In this document: positions 9,891 to 19,753 of the stretch, piece by piece
Layout: every line of letters begins with the position of its first letter
How positions within the stretch are numbered: the first letter of the stretch is position 1
From: Gloeocapsopsis dulcis
GTDB taxonomy: Bacteria; Cyanobacteriota; Cyanobacteriia; Cyanobacteriales; Chroococcidiopsidaceae
Length of the DNA stretch: 64,000 bases
Direction: 5' to 3'
Assembly (NCBI RefSeq): GCF_032163395.1
Contig: NZ_CP119968.1
Span: forward strand, 4,862,001 to 4,926,000
Notes under the pieces: model-generated
Told to the model about the DNA's origin: nothing
Seen by the model: only the letters and a program-made list of their open reading frames with translations
Databases searched by the model: none
Position numbers and translations under genes: made by a program

Positions 9891-11483
9891 ATGAGCTATT
9901 GCCTAAATCCTGATTGTTCCCATCCGCAAAACCCAGTTTCTCGCCAGACTTGTGCAACCTGTGGCACTCAATTATTGTTACGCGATCGCTATCATGCGCT
10001 GCAAGCTTTAGCCCAAGGCGGCTTTGGGGCAACTTTTTTAGCTCAAGATGTCACGTTACCTGGTGAACCTAAGTGTGTCATTAAGCAATTACGACCTTCG
10101 GCAACATCGTTAGAAGCCCTAGACATGGCACGAAAACTGTTTGCTAGGGAAGCTAAAACTTTAGGCAAGATTGGCAGTCATCCCCAAGTACCAAGGCTAC
10201 TCGACTACTTTGAAGACACCGAACAATTTTACTTAATTCAAGAATATATTAATGGCTTAACACTGCAACAGGAAATCAAACGTTCTGGTCCTGTCAGCGA
10301 AGCTGGAGTTAAGCAATTTTTGAGCGAAATTCTCCCAACGCTGCAATACATCCACAGCCAACAGGTGATTCACCGAGACATCAAGCCAGCAAATATTATT
10401 CGTCGTCATGAGGATTGTAAACTCGTCTTGATTGATTTTGGTGCTGTGAAAGACCAAGTCAGTCAAACAACGAGTATGTCAGAAAATACAGCTTTGACAG
10501 CTTTTGCCGTTGGCACTCCAGGTTTTGCGCCTCCCGAACAACTCGCAATGCGTCCTGTTTATGCCAGTGATGTTTATGCTTTAGGAGTTACTTGTATTTA
10601 TCTCCTCACGGGAAAATCTCCCAAGGATCTTGAGTACAATTCCTCGACTGGAGAAATGTTATGGCAAAACAAAGTACAAATTAGCGATCGCTTCCGCGAA
10701 GTTTTACAAAAAATGGTAGAAGGTGCAGTGCGACATCGCTACCAATCTCCTAATGATGTTTTAACTGCTCTAGAGCTGGAACCATACATGAATAGTTTAG
10801 CCAACAGTATGGCAGCTCAACCTTCTGCAGTTCGCAAACCTAAATTACCCAGAATGGTGAAGCAAACGACACCTACCACATCACCAATATCTACCGCTGT
10901 CAGTACTGCTTCTGTTAGTAGTGCTCAATCAAGAACACAAATAGCAGATGCAATTCGTGCCAGAAGAGCAAATCTTACTGAGGTGCCAAACACACTTGGA
11001 CAGCCTTTCATGCCTTCAGCGATTGGACAAAAAACCAAAGTTGCCAAACCAAGAAAGCTAGATGCAGACAATTTAGTCTTATCGTACATCAAAGGTAGAA
11101 GAGATTTTGCTTCATACGATCTCAGTTTACTTGACCTACAACGGATAGATTTATCAGCAGTGAACTTTCGTGCAGCAAAATTAGACCGCACAAATTTTTT
11201 TAAATGTATTTTGTCAAGTAATGATTTTAGCCACGCTAGCCTCAAGCGAACTAATTTTAGAGAAACAATATTAATAAAGGCTTACTTTCATTCTGCTGAT
11301 TTAGAAGGAGCCGATTTTCGCGGTGCTAATTTGAGCTACGCTGACTTAAGTGATGCTAATTTACGCAATGTTAATTTGTGTGGGGCTAATCTTACAGGGG
11401 CAAAAGTTTCAGATGAGCAGTTAGCCCACGCCAAAGTAAATTGGATGACAGTACGCCCCAATGGTAAGCGCGGCTGGCTTTAG
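9891..11483 (+). CDS. spkB: Ser/Thr protein kinase with Cys motif and pentapeptide repeats (SpkB type)
   Basis: Product of 530 residues. Residues 4-24 contain four cysteines (C4, C9, C21, C24) as in a zinc-ribbon. The kinase domain spans about 33-300: Gly loop QGGFGATF, lysine in VIKQLRP, catalytic HRDIKPANI, DFGAVKD, and the GTPGFAPPEQ activation segment. A Thr/Ser/Pro-rich linker follows (about 305-385), then pentapeptide repeats (about 420-510, A(D/N)LxxA pattern). This order matches SpkB of Synechocystis, which is linked to motility and oxidative stress; orthology is inferred from architecture. All catalytic residues are present. It starts on ATG at 9891 and appears monocistronic. Confidence 0.88.
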   Translation: MSYCLNPDCSHPQNPVSRQTCATCGTQLLLRDRYHALQALAQGGFGATFLAQDVTLPGEPKCVIKQLRPSATSLEALDMARKLFAREAKTLGKIGSHPQVPRLLDYFEDTEQFYLIQEYINGLTLQQEIKRSGPVSEAGVKQFLSEILPTLQYIHSQQVIHRDIKPANIIRRHEDCKLVLIDFGAVKDQVSQTTSMSENTALTAFAVGTPGFAPPEQLAMRPVYASDVYALGVTCIYLLTGKSPKDLEYNSSTGEMLWQNKVQISDRFREVLQKMVEGAVRHRYQSPNDVLTALELEPYMNSLANSMAAQPSAVRKPKLPRMVKQTTPTTSPISTAVSTASVSSAQSRTQIADAIRARRANLTEVPNTLGQPFMPSAIGQKTKVAKPRKLDADNLVLSYIKGRRDFASYDLSLLDLQRIDLSAVNFRAAKLDRTNFFKCILSSNDFSHASLKRTNFRETILIKAYFHSADLEGADFRGANLSYADLSDANLRNVNLCGANLTGAKVSDEQLAHAKVNWMTVRPNGKRGWL

Positions 11484-11690
11484 AAATTATGAATATCAAA
11501 TATTAAATTTACAAGAATTTCATCATTTTTAGCTTGAGCAAGAGCGATCCCTTCACACTTTCTCTATACCAATGAAATATAGTTAGTACAGAATTAAGTT
11601 ATGTAGTTGCAGATAAATTCAAGCGCAACGGCAAACTAGCAAAAAACTATTTTTTTGAGGTTTTCCCTATTTATATAGAGAAGCAAATTT

Positions 11691-12434
11691 ATGTTAAAAA
11701 AAATCATAGTAGCTACTACTTCTCTAGTAGCACTATTGTATACAAATTCTGTTTTAGCAAGACAATGGGTAATGATAAGTCCTGAACCTTATCTTGCTGT
11801 AGATGTTGATAGTATTAAAGGAACGGGAGATGCTAGAACTTTTTGGAGTGAATTCATTGACGCTCAAGAGCCAAATAGATCGTACATTTCCTTTAATAGC
11901 TCAAAACCTGGCTCTATATTGTCTTTGACTTATGTTAATTGTGCAAGCAACAAAAGAGGTGTACTAAGACAAGTTGAATATAATTCTAATGGTAAGTTAT
12001 TACGGGATTACGACTTAAGTCATCTTGCCATACCACCTAGTTTACGTTCACCAGTACCGGAGAGTATTGGGGAAGCAGAATTACTTTATATTTGTAGCTT
12101 GAGAACTGCTAATGGAGCAAGACAATCTATAACTGGTTCTCGCACAATTAGCAGCTCAATAATCACTAGAAATACCTCATTTCCTCGCAAATCTTGTGGA
12201 GATTCATTTCAAAGGCAAGGAACATATTGGCCAGTATTTATCGATGGAGGTAATCTCAGTAATATCAGAACTAATCTATGCAATGATGCATTTTCAATTA
12301 TTAGAGAACGGGGAATCAGATCAGTTCAACTAGCATCTTTCACTTCCTACGAACGAGCGTCGTCTTTCGCCAAACAAGTAGGCGGAACAGTAGGTCAGGC
12401 AACCCACTACATTAATGGGCGGATTGTAAATTAG
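11691..12434 (+). CDS. Secreted protein of unknown function
   Basis: Product of 247 residues with a Sec signal peptide (residues 1-23, MLKK, hydrophobic core, cut near VLA-RQ). The middle (about 24-145) starts RQWVMISPEPYLAVDVDSI and resembles the surface-adhesin E type domain. The C-terminal 75 residues hold a pair of cysteines and a segment IRSVQLASFTSYERASSFAKQ that looks like a SPOR-type glycan-binding repeat. Location would be periplasm or cell surface. Codon use is more AT-rich than in neighbours. Function cannot be assigned. Confidence 0.75.
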   Translation: MLKKIIVATTSLVALLYTNSVLARQWVMISPEPYLAVDVDSIKGTGDARTFWSEFIDAQEPNRSYISFNSSKPGSILSLTYVNCASNKRGVLRQVEYNSNGKLLRDYDLSHLAIPPSLRSPVPESIGEAELLYICSLRTANGARQSITGSRTISSSIITRNTSFPRKSCGDSFQRQGTYWPVFIDGGNLSNIRTNLCNDAFSIIRERGIRSVQLASFTSYERASSFAKQVGGTVGQATHYINGRIVN

Positions 12435-12863
12435 TTTATCTTGCTTTTTGCTTAACCAAGCGGTTGTTTGTGACATCCTGCCGCCACTAACTCTTTGAGT
12501 ATAGTGCGGAGCATTGCTCTTTTGCACCACTTATCTAGGCTCATCACCCCCGATAGCCCGACTTGAGAATACTTCTGAAGCGTCGGAGGATGCAGAAGTA
12601 TTGTACATCAATGCAAAAGCGCGATCGCCTAATATTCCATGTCCTGGTTGCAAGGTAACTTGAGTTTCGGCTTGGGGTGTTAGCCCTTTGCCAGGATGAA
12701 CGAATAACTGTGTAAGAATACTTAATATTTACTTTTACAAATCTTTATAGTTACGGCTACTCTGCGTTTTTGCCTAGATCTCTATCTCGCTACTCTTAAC
12801 AGAGTACTGCTAAACCGTGTAAGCTTAATTTCGACTCAAAAAGAACTACAGTGGAGGGTCTAA
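12435..12863. other. Intergenic region
   Basis: It contains the 12481-12509 hairpin, an HIP1 site near 12621 and the promoter of the next gene, whose RBS (GTGGAGG) lies just before 12864. An open stretch around 12505-12663 encodes a peptide ending CPGCKVT but has no good start, so I do not call it a gene. Confidence 0.5.
12481..12509. terminator. Strong hairpin after the secreted-protein gene
   Basis: CCG(C)CACTA-ACTC pairs with GAGT-(A)-TAGTG-CGG around a TTT loop: three, five and four pairs with single-base bulges. It lies 47 bases after the stop at 12434. No U-run follows, so intrinsic termination is uncertain; it may serve as a 3' stabiliser. Confidence 0.5.
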
Positions 12864-13244
12864 ATGAAGCGATCTTGGTTGCAAAGAATTAAATTGCGGC
12901 AGATTGTTACTGTTTTTCTCGTAGCATTGGCGTTTATGGTTAGTACAGCAATGCAAGTACAAGCTGAACCAGTTACACCAGAAGCGACTTCGTACCAAAT
13001 TGACCGCGTAGATAGTCAAGGACGTCCTAAAGCCGAAAAACTGAGAGAAGAGACAGCAAAAGAAGAAAGATTTTTAGAAGAGGAAGGCTACAAACCAGCG
13101 ACTAAAACTGCGGCTGAAAAAGCACAAGATAAGAACAAAGGAGTTTTTGAAAATATCAAGGATAAACTCAACCTTGATGAACCGATTGATCCTGGTACAA
13201 AAAAAGCTGCTGAGCAAATTAAAGAAGCTGTAACAGGAAAGTAA
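12864..13244 (+). CDS. Small secreted, Lys/Glu-rich protein
   Basis: Product of 126 residues with a signal peptide (basic start MKRSWLQRIKLRQ, hydrophobic core 14-30, cleavage near VQA-EP). The mature part is highly charged with many Lys, Glu and Ala and probably helical (EKLREETAKEERFLEEE). No domain is recognised. It resembles small lumenal or periplasmic proteins of cyanobacteria of unknown function. The good RBS and signal peptide support a real gene. Confidence 0.75.
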   Translation: MKRSWLQRIKLRQIVTVFLVALAFMVSTAMQVQAEPVTPEATSYQIDRVDSQGRPKAEKLREETAKEERFLEEEGYKPATKTAAEKAQDKNKGVFENIKDKLNLDEPIDPGTKKAAEQIKEAVTGK

Positions 13245-13343
13245 TCACAGTAGTTGAACCGTAGAAATTTATACATTTTGTTATTGGTAGTAGTAAACTG
13301 ATTTTTCGTCAGACCTACTACCTTGTTTTTTAAAGTAATACTT

Positions 13344-14234
13344 ATGCAAATAAATCTCAGCGATTTAGTTAATCAACTCACTGAAACAACATCAATTGAG
13401 CTTGCACAGAATATTCAATTTCAGGCGATCGCAACTCCATTAATAGCACAAGCAATTACCACAGCTTATGTTCATCAAGGTAACAGCGATCAACCAATTT
13501 TACTTTTGCATGGCTTTGATAGTTCTGTATTAGAATTTCGACGGTTGCTACCGTTGTTAGCAGCTAAAAATGACACTTGGGCAGTTGATCTATTAGGTTT
13601 CGGCTTCACTGAACGAGCCAATCTTACTTTAAGTCCAAGTGCTATTAAAACACATTTATATTGTTTCTGGAAAGCTTTAATTGACCAACCTGTTATCTTA
13701 GTTGGTGCATCAATGGGAGGTGCAGCAGCAATTGACTTTACACTGACTTATCCAGAAGTTGTGCAAAAATTAGTATTGATAGATAGTGCAGGGTTTACTG
13801 CTGGTTCGGCAATGGGAAAACTCATGTTTCCACCATTGGATCGACTAGCAACAGAGTTTCTACGCAACCCACGAGTTCGTAATAGTATTAGTCGTGCTGC
13901 GTATAAAAATAAAAGTCTAGCTTCAGTTGATGCTCAATTATGTGCTGCATTGCATTTAAATATGCTCGGATGGAATCAAGCTTTAATTGCTTTTACAAAA
14001 AGTGGTGGTTACACTTCCTTTAAAGATAAGTTGGCAGAAATTCAGCAACCAACACTGATTTTATGGGGAGAAGACGATCGCATTTTAGGAATTAAAGATG
14101 CCGATCAGTTTCAACAAGCAATTCCACATAGTAAACTTGTTTGGATTAAAGACTGCGGTCATGTGCCGCATCTTGAGCAACCCCAGATCGCTGCAGAGCA
14201 TATTCTCAACTTTATAACTGAGCAAAGGAATTGA
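13344..14234 (+). CDS. Alpha/beta hydrolase
   Basis: Product of 296 residues from ATG 13344 (an in-frame TTG at 13323 is weaker). It is a classic alpha/beta hydrolase: oxyanion motif LLHGFDSS near residue 55, nucleophile elbow VGASMGGAA near 125, acid in WGEDDRI near 244, and base in DCGHVPHLE near 271. The catalytic triad is complete. The cap region (about 160-215) sets the substrate, which cannot be deduced. It is nine bases upstream of the DUF29 gene and probably co-transcribed with it. Confidence 0.88.
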   Translation: MQINLSDLVNQLTETTSIELAQNIQFQAIATPLIAQAITTAYVHQGNSDQPILLLHGFDSSVLEFRRLLPLLAAKNDTWAVDLLGFGFTERANLTLSPSAIKTHLYCFWKALIDQPVILVGASMGGAAAIDFTLTYPEVVQKLVLIDSAGFTAGSAMGKLMFPPLDRLATEFLRNPRVRNSISRAAYKNKSLASVDAQLCAALHLNMLGWNQALIAFTKSGGYTSFKDKLAEIQQPTLILWGEDDRILGIKDADQFQQAIPHSKLVWIKDCGHVPHLEQPQIAAEHILNFITEQRN

Positions 14235-14243
14235 GCTAATGTT

Positions 14244-14675
14244 ATGGAAGAATTATTTACCCTCAAGGAATTACTATTACAAGGTGATATTAAAGGAGCA
14301 TTAGCAATTGTTGAAGAACTCGAAGAAATGAGCCGCGATGACAAAATCAGTGCTATTAGCAGTTATGCAGTCATCCTTTTGATTCATCTGATCAAACAAC
14401 ACACCGAAAAGCGATCTACTCGCTCGTGGGAGATTTCAATTCGTAATTCAATTCGGATGATTCAAAAAAAGAATAAACATCGCCAAGTAGGTGGTTATTA
14501 CTTACCACCAGAAGATTTACGTATTGCTTTAGAAGAAGCTTATTTAGAAGCAATAGATCGCGCTTCTTTAGAAGTTGAAGAAGGACGCTATCAACCGGAT
14601 GAATTAGCACAAAGAGTTGATAAAGAAGAGATCCTACAGCAAGCAATGACACTTATCTTAACTCAAAATTTATAG
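14244..14675 (+). CDS. DUF29 family protein
   Basis: Product of 143 residues with the features of DUF29: an early helix ending EELEEMSRDDK, a segment AVILLIHLIKQHTEKRSTRSWEISI with the conserved His and Trp, and a C-terminal helical region. The family is abundant in cyanobacteria, often in many divergent copies, and its function is unknown. Its stop overlaps the end of a receiver-domain remnant on the opposite strand. A second, decayed DUF29 copy is at 53307-53617. Confidence 0.8.
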   Translation: MEELFTLKELLLQGDIKGALAIVEELEEMSRDDKISAISSYAVILLIHLIKQHTEKRSTRSWEISIRNSIRMIQKKNKHRQVGGYYLPPEDLRIALEEAYLEAIDRASLEVEEGRYQPDELAQRVDKEEILQQAMTLILTQNL

Positions 14676-14843
14676 TTTTTTGCCTAATAGATTGAGAATA
14701 GTTGCTAACAATTTAGCGGGTTCGACGGGTTTTGCTAAATGTCGATTAAATCCAGCGGCGATCGCTGCTTGTTGAGCGACTTCTCCAACATAAGCAGTTA
14801 GGGCGATCGCCAGTATTGATCCTCTTTGTGCAATTGATAACAT
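14670..14843 (-). pseudogene. Response-regulator receiver domain, C-terminal remnant
   Basis: Reading leftward from ATG 14843, 57 codons encode the end of a CheY-like receiver: ILAIALTAYVGE (the conserved Thr/Ser-Ala switch on beta-4), QAAIAAGFNRHLAKPVEP with the invariant Lys-Pro pair, then the final helix. The phosphoacceptor Asp and first half of the domain are missing, and the frame is closed upstream by a TGA. The sequence is typical of receivers ending hybrid histidine kinases. It is most likely the tail of a kinase whose body has been deleted; the last six bases overlap the DUF29 gene tail to tail. Confidence 0.8.
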
Positions 14844-14865
14844 TCAAAAAACATCTAAAAATATT

Positions 14866-15204
14866 CTATAAAAAATGCCAAATCAAAGGATAACGATACG
14901 GCTTGTGTATATTTTTTACAGCATAAATAGTAGCAATGAGTGGCATAAAAAAGCTAATAAGAGCAAGTATATAAAGTAGAAAAATACCGATTCCCTCCAC
15001 GAAGATGAGTAGCAAGCTAATGACACCACAAATAAATATATTAATCGCAAAATTGATTGCTTCTTTGGCATTACCACGCACAATTGTATCATTAGTCACT
15101 AACAAGATAATAAGTGGTACAAGGACTGGAAGCACAGCAACATTAAGAATTAAAGCAGCATGGCTTAATCCAGAAAGGAGTTTTCTTTTATCTGTGTCCT
15201 TCAT
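14866..15204 (-). CDS. DUF4870 membrane protein
   Basis: Product of 112 residues with three predicted membrane segments (about 13-36, 49-70, 74-97). The KRKLLSGLSHAALILN start, the NDTIVRGNAKEAINFAINI segment with its conserved Asn/Glu, and the closing AVKNIHKPYRYPL match DUF4870. Role unknown. It overlaps the stop of the next gene upstream by four bases (ATGA), so translation is probably coupled. Confidence 0.8.
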   Translation of the reverse strand: MKDTDKRKLLSGLSHAALILNVAVLPVLVPLIILLVTNDTIVRGNAKEAINFAINIFICGVISLLLIFVEGIGIFLLYILALISFFMPLIATIYAVKNIHKPYRYPLIWHFL

Positions 15205-15632
15205 GATATTTGTTCAGATAAATGCTGTTCCAAGCGTTCTAACAAAGTATTAACATCAGTTGCTAATTGTGCATAACAAATGGGTGGCGCAGGTTCAGGT
15301 TCATAATGTATTAACTTGATTTGTTCGCTACCAATACCAATAATTAAAACTTCTTTTTCTGGCTGATAATTATCAACAATACCTAAAATCTCTTGAATTT
15401 GATTTTCCACATTATCATTTAAAGTTTTAATTGCTGATTTTGGACAATACACAAAATGTGGCTGTGGCTTCAAATTAATTCCTAACATTCCTTGATTATC
15501 ACCATTTTCTAGCCATAATCCCCAAGACAAAGCTGCAAGTTCTTGCTGATTTGCTTTGGCAAATTGATCCAACTGCCGCCGCCAGGTGATTTCTTGAGAA
15601 TGAGGTTGAGGGCTACCGAAAAACATAAGCAA
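15201..15632 (-). CDS. Conserved cyanobacterial hypothetical protein
   Basis: Product of 143 residues, soluble. Visible features are a Trp-rich segment (WRRQLDQFAKANQQELAALSWGLWLE, shown here in two parts of the N-terminal third), a YCPKSAIKTLN segment, and a C-terminal helix LERLEQHLSEQ. I do not recognise a functional domain. It may be found mainly in cyanobacteria. It is translationally coupled to the DUF4870 gene downstream. Several AT-rich codons suggest modest expression. Confidence 0.65.
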   Translation of the reverse strand: MLMFFGSPQPHSQEITWRRQLDQFAKANQQELAALSWGLWLENGDNQGMLGINLKPQPHFVYCPKSAIKTLNDNVENQIQEILGIVDNYQPEKEVLIIGIGSEQIKLIHYEPEPAPPICYAQLATDVNTLLERLEQHLSEQIS

Positions 15633-15693
15633 TTTAAAATTTCAAGACTGGTAAATAAGATCAAATCTGATTAGTTACTGATGATATAAGTGA

Positions 15694-17511
15694 CTAGTCA
15701 CTAGCTACGACCAAACCTGATTGTACTCGCCAAAGGCTGGCATATATTCCTTGTTGGGCGATGAGTTGTTCGTGAGTGCCTTTCTCTACTAATTTGCCGT
15801 ATTCCATGACGTAAATACAATCCGCGTTGCGAACAGTAGACAGCCGATGTGCGATCGCAATCGTTGTGCGATTCACGGTAATCTTTTCGAGCGATCGCTG
15901 AATAGCAGCTTCGGTTTCATTATCCACTGCGGAAGTAGCTTCATCCAAAATCAGAATTGGAGGATTTTTTAAAATAGCCCTGGCGATCGCAATTCTTTGT
16001 CGTTGTCCCCCAGATAACTTTTGTCCGCGTTCGCCAACGATTGTATCGTAGCCTTGAGGAAGTTGCATGATAAACTCATGTGCTTCAGCAATGGTAGCAG
16101 CATGGATAATTTCTGCTGGTGTTGCCTCAAAACTACCATAGGCAATATTTTCTGCAACTGTTCCATGAAACAAAAAAACATCTTGGCTTACTAAACCAAT
16201 TGCGCGACGCAGATCGTTAAATCTCAAGTTGCGTAACTCTATGCCATCAAGTGTAATATTGCCTGATTGCACTTCATACAAGCGCAACAACAGTTTGACC
16301 AAGGTACTCTTACCCGAACCTGTAGAACCGACAATTGCGATCGTTTTTCCTGCTGGAACATACAACGATAAATTTTCAATAATAGGATGGCGTCCGTTGT
16401 AAGCAAAGGTGACATTGTGTAATTCGATTTCGCCCCGTACCGTCTCCACAGGAAGCGCCACATCTCCAGTATGAATTTCAATTGGAGTATCGAGCAAATT
16501 CATTACGCGACTTGTTGAAGCCATCGCCCGTTGATACTGGTCAAAAGTTTCCCCTAATCGAGTTAAAGGCCATAGTAACCGCTGAATCAGGAATACAAGT
16601 ACACTATAAGTCCCTACTGTAATTCTGCCTTCTACCGCTGCCAAACCGCCGTAGAGTAACAATGCGGTAAAGCCTACCAGAATAATCATCCGAATTAACG
16701 GTACAAACGCTGCAGACAGCGCGATCGCTCTTCGGTTACTTTGACAATATGCCTCGCTTTCCTCTGTCACCCTAATTGCTTCATAGTCTTCAGCAACAAA
16801 GCTTTTAATTGTCATCATTCCTGACAAATTATTTGCCAGACGCGAATTGAGAAAACCCACCTTCTCGCGCACATCGACATAACGCGGCGCTAACAATCTT
16901 TGAAACGCCACCGAACCCCAAAGAATAAATGGCATTGGTAGCATTGCCATCCAAGCCACACTTGGAGCCATAATAAAGAAGGCACCTGCAATGATAATCA
17001 CCGTTGTTGTGACTTGAATCAAGTCATTGGCACCGATATCTAAAAATCGTTCTAATTGGTTGATATCATCACTTAAGATTGACATCAAACCACCCGTACT
17101 ACGATCTTCAAAATAAGCTAGTTCGAGTTCTTGTAAATGTTGATAAGCATCCAAACGTAAGTCATGTTGAATTGTTTGTGCTAGATTGCGCCATTGCTTT
17201 GCCAAGGCATATTCAAAAACTGACTCTAATATCCAAACAATAACAGTCAGAATAGACAGAATAATAAATTGTGCATAAATATCTTGTATTCCCCAACGTG
17301 CAATTATCGAATTTTGCTGTTCTACTACCACATCAACAGCAATACCAATTAACGCTGGTGGTGCTAAGTCAAAAATTTTATTCAGGACTGAATACAGTGA
17401 TGCTAGCCAGATTTGATGGCGATACTGACGACTGTATTCGATTAAGCGCTTAAGAGGATGTTGGGAACGCCGATGTCTTTCATTGAAATTAAACTTTGAC
17501 ACTAAAACCAC
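15694..17511 (-). CDS. ABC exporter, fused permease and ATPase
   Basis: Product of 605 residues, MsbA/BmrA type. Six transmembrane helices lie in residues about 30-320, the ATPase domain in about 360-590: Walker [11 protein letters not shown]-loop VSQDVFLF, signature [14 protein letters not shown], Walker [13 protein letters not shown], and His-switch AHRLSTV. All ATPase motifs are intact. It would act as a homodimer exporting lipid, peptide or drug; the substrate is not evident. It stands alone, with an extremely AT-rich spacer upstream. Confidence 0.93.
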   Translation of the reverse strand: MVLVSKFNFNERHRRSQHPLKRLIEYSRQYRHQIWLASLYSVLNKIFDLAPPALIGIAVDVVVEQQNSIIARWGIQDIYAQFIILSILTVIVWILESVFEYALAKQWRNLAQTIQHDLRLDAYQHLQELELAYFEDRSTGGLMSILSDDINQLERFLDIGANDLIQVTTTVIIIAGAFFIMAPSVAWMAMLPMPFILWGSVAFQRLLAPRYVDVREKVGFLNSRLANNLSGMMTIKSFVAEDYEAIRVTEESEAYCQSNRRAIALSAAFVPLIRMIILVGFTALLLYGGLAAVEGRITVGTYSVLVFLIQRLLWPLTRLGETFDQYQRAMASTSRVMNLLDTPIEIHTGDVALPVETVRGEIELHNVTFAYNGRHPIIENLSLYVPAGKTIAIVGSTGSGKSTLVKLLLRLYEVQSGNITLDGIELRNLRFNDLRRAIGLVSQDVFLFHGTVAENIAYGSFEATPAEIIHAATIAEAHEFIMQLPQGYDTIVGERGQKLSGGQRQRIAIARAILKNPPILILDEATSAVDNETEAAIQRSLEKITVNRTTIAIAHRLSTVRNADCIYVMEYGKLVEKGTHEQLIAQQGIYASLWRVQSGLVVASD

Positions 17512-17520
17512 CTTATTAGT

Positions 17521-17740
17521 GCTGAAAAAATGTTACTTTTTAATGATTAATTATTAATGTTAATTTCTGCTATATAAAACAGTTAAAATTACTTTTTCTT
17601 TTCCTTGATAAGCTTTATACCCTTTTATTCTTTTCGATACACATATTTATTTATAAAAATAAAATTATAATTTAATTTATTTTTAATTTTTATTATAATT
17701 ATTCCATTTTATAATTTTCTCTGTATTCTTGAAATCTAAA
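17521..17740. promoter_or_regulatory. Extremely AT-rich divergent promoter
   Basis: The spacer between the ABC exporter and aqpZ is nearly all A and T, with long T runs and TTTATTTATAAAAATAAAA-type sequence around 17650-17700. It must hold the promoters of both genes. Such tracts are usually bent and easily melted and may bind nucleoid proteins. Confidence 0.6.
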
Positions 17741-17747
17741 TAGGCAT

Positions 17748-18497
17748 ATGGTACGCAAATATTTTTTGGCGGAACTCATAGGAACGTTCGTGCTGGTATT
17801 TGGCGGTTGCGGTAGTGCTGTTTTAGCAGGCGAGCGCATTGGCTTTATGGGCGTATCTCTAGCTTTTGGTCTTTCACTGCTGGCAATGGTTTATGCGATC
17901 GGACCTATTTCAGGGTGTCATATTAATCCTGCGGTGACAATAGGTTTAGTACTCAGCAAAAAAACAGAAGCTAAACACGCAGTAGGATACATCATTGCTC
18001 AAATCATCGGTGCTATTCTCGGCGCTGGAGTGCTACTGTTAATTGCCCAAGGAGTACCAGGAGGTTATAACGTTGCGCAAGGTGGACTCGCCGCTAACGG
18101 TTTTGGCATCCATTCTCCAGGCGGATATAGCATGGGTGCGGCTTTTATTACCGAGGTAGTTTTAACCTTCTTTCTGGTTTTAACCGTGTTAGGTGCTACG
18201 GATATTAAAGCCCCAGTAGGTTTTGCCGGTATTCCGATTGGCTTGGTACTAACGTTAGTTCATTTAGTTAGTATTCCTGTAACTAACACCTCGGTTAACC
18301 CAGCCCGTAGCATTGGACCTGCAGTGTTTGTCAAAGGTTGGGCTTTAGGTCAACTATGGTTGTTTATCATCGCACCACTTGTCGGTGCAGTCATTGCGGT
18401 ACTAGCTTACCAAGCTATTAGTACACAAGCTGGGTTGATTAGTGCAACAGAAGCTGAACAAGCATTAGAAAGTCAGCAAATGGAACGGGAATTTTAA
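17748..18497 (+). CDS. aqpZ: Aquaporin Z
   Basis: Product of 249 residues with six transmembrane helices and two NPA half-helices (CHINPAVT near 65, NTSVNPARS near 185). The selectivity-filter residues known from E. coli AqpZ are all present: Phe in AFGLSL, His in [11 protein letters not shown], Thr in VTNTS and Arg in NPARS, so it should pass water and exclude glycerol. The loop after helix 3 ([11 protein letters not shown]) is longer than in AqpZ of E. coli. In cyanobacteria AqpZ acts in osmotic volume change. It appears monocistronic. Confidence 0.95.
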   Translation: MVRKYFLAELIGTFVLVFGGCGSAVLAGERIGFMGVSLAFGLSLLAMVYAIGPISGCHINPAVTIGLVLSKKTEAKHAVGYIIAQIIGAILGAGVLLLIAQGVPGGYNVAQGGLAANGFGIHSPGGYSMGAAFITEVVLTFFLVLTVLGATDIKAPVGFAGIPIGLVLTLVHLVSIPVTNTSVNPARSIGPAVFVKGWALGQLWLFIIAPLVGAVIAVLAYQAISTQAGLISATEAEQALESQQMEREF

Positions 18498-18577
18498 AAC
18501 TTCATGCTAATGGTTGATGCTTAATAGTATTGAACAATTTCACAATAGATGATACAGGATGCATCTACTTTCTATAA

Positions 18578-19630
18578 ATGTCATCATTCTTGCTATACGG
18601 TGCTAGTGGCTACACTGGAGAACTCATTACTCGATTAGCCACGCAAAGTGGTTTAACTCCAATCCTTGCAGGACGTAATGCCCAAAAAATAGCACCCTTA
18701 GCCACAGAATTAGGCTTAGAGTACTGTATATTTACTTTAGATGATACTGCTGCTATTGATGAGGCTTTAGCTGACGTACCAGTAGTTTTAAACTGTGCAG
18801 GCCCTTTCTCGCAAACTGCAAAATTGATAGTTGCAGGATGCTTGCGCACAAATACCCATTATTTAGATATTACCGGAGAAGTTGCCGTATTTGAAGCGAT
18901 TGCCGCTCAAAATTTCCCAGCCCAAACAGCAGGTATAATGTTGCTTCCTGGCGTAGGTTTTGATGTTGTTCCTTCCGATTGTCTCGCCGCGCATCTTAAA
19001 GCCCGACTTCCCACTGCAACACAACTAACTCTTGCGTTTCAAGCCCTAGGCAGAATTTCACGCGGAACAGCTACCACAATGGTCGAAGCCCAAGGTAAAG
19101 GGGGCTTAGTACGGCGTAGCGGAGTTCTCACTTCTGTTCCCGCAGCCTGGAAAACGCGAATGATTGACTTTGGACAAGGTGCAGTTACCGCTGTAACAAT
19201 TCCCTGGGGAGATGTATCTACAGCTTTTTACAGCACAGCTATTCCTAATATTGAAGTTTACGCTGCTTTTCCTGCGTCAATACGTATGGGAATGGTTGCA
19301 ACGCGCTATCTTAGTGGGTTATTGAGTTTACCACCAGTACAAAACTTGCAAAAACGTTTGATTCAAAATCAGTTACCAGGACCAACCGATACAGAACGCA
19401 CTCAAGGAAAAAGTCTACTCTGGGGAGAAGTTGCAGATGACTCAGGCAAAACTGCGGCATCGCGCTTGCAATGTCCCGAAGGCTACACCCTAACAGCAAT
19501 GACAGCAGTGGAAATTGTTTCTAGAGTGCTTGCAGGGCAATTTCTTCCTGGATTTCAGACACCATCGTTAGTTTATGGTGCAGATTTCATCCTAGATTTT
19601 GAGGGAGTCGTGCGCGAAGATTTAGATTAA
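18578..19630 (+). CDS. Saccharopine dehydrogenase-like NAD(P)-binding protein
   Basis: Product of 350 residues. The N-terminus is a Rossmann nucleotide-binding fold (FLLYGASGYTGELITRLA), followed by VVLNCAGPFSQ and THYLDITGE, the hallmark of the saccharopine-dehydrogenase-like and trans-acting enoyl reductase group. True saccharopine dehydrogenase is not implied. Members reduce or oxidise varied substrates; several act in lipid metabolism. Substrate is unknown. There are no operon partners. Confidence 0.85.
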   Translation: MSSFLLYGASGYTGELITRLATQSGLTPILAGRNAQKIAPLATELGLEYCIFTLDDTAAIDEALADVPVVLNCAGPFSQTAKLIVAGCLRTNTHYLDITGEVAVFEAIAAQNFPAQTAGIMLLPGVGFDVVPSDCLAAHLKARLPTATQLTLAFQALGRISRGTATTMVEAQGKGGLVRRSGVLTSVPAAWKTRMIDFGQGAVTAVTIPWGDVSTAFYSTAIPNIEVYAAFPASIRMGMVATRYLSGLLSLPPVQNLQKRLIQNQLPGPTDTERTQGKSLLWGEVADDSGKTAASRLQCPEGYTLTAMTAVEIVSRVLAGQFLPGFQTPSLVYGADFILDFEGVVREDLD

Positions 19631-19753
19631 CTAAACGGGCAGGCATAATTAAAAATCACGTAATCGGTAATAGGAAAGTCTTTAGCAATGGAACAAAAGT
19701 TAATCGCTACTAATTACCAATTGTTGAGTTGCGTTTTTTCACACATTTACTTG

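Noticed and set aside
12505-12663. Open stretch ending in CPGCKVT
   Set aside because: No ATG, GTG or TTG with a ribosome site, no recognisable family; kept as intergenic.
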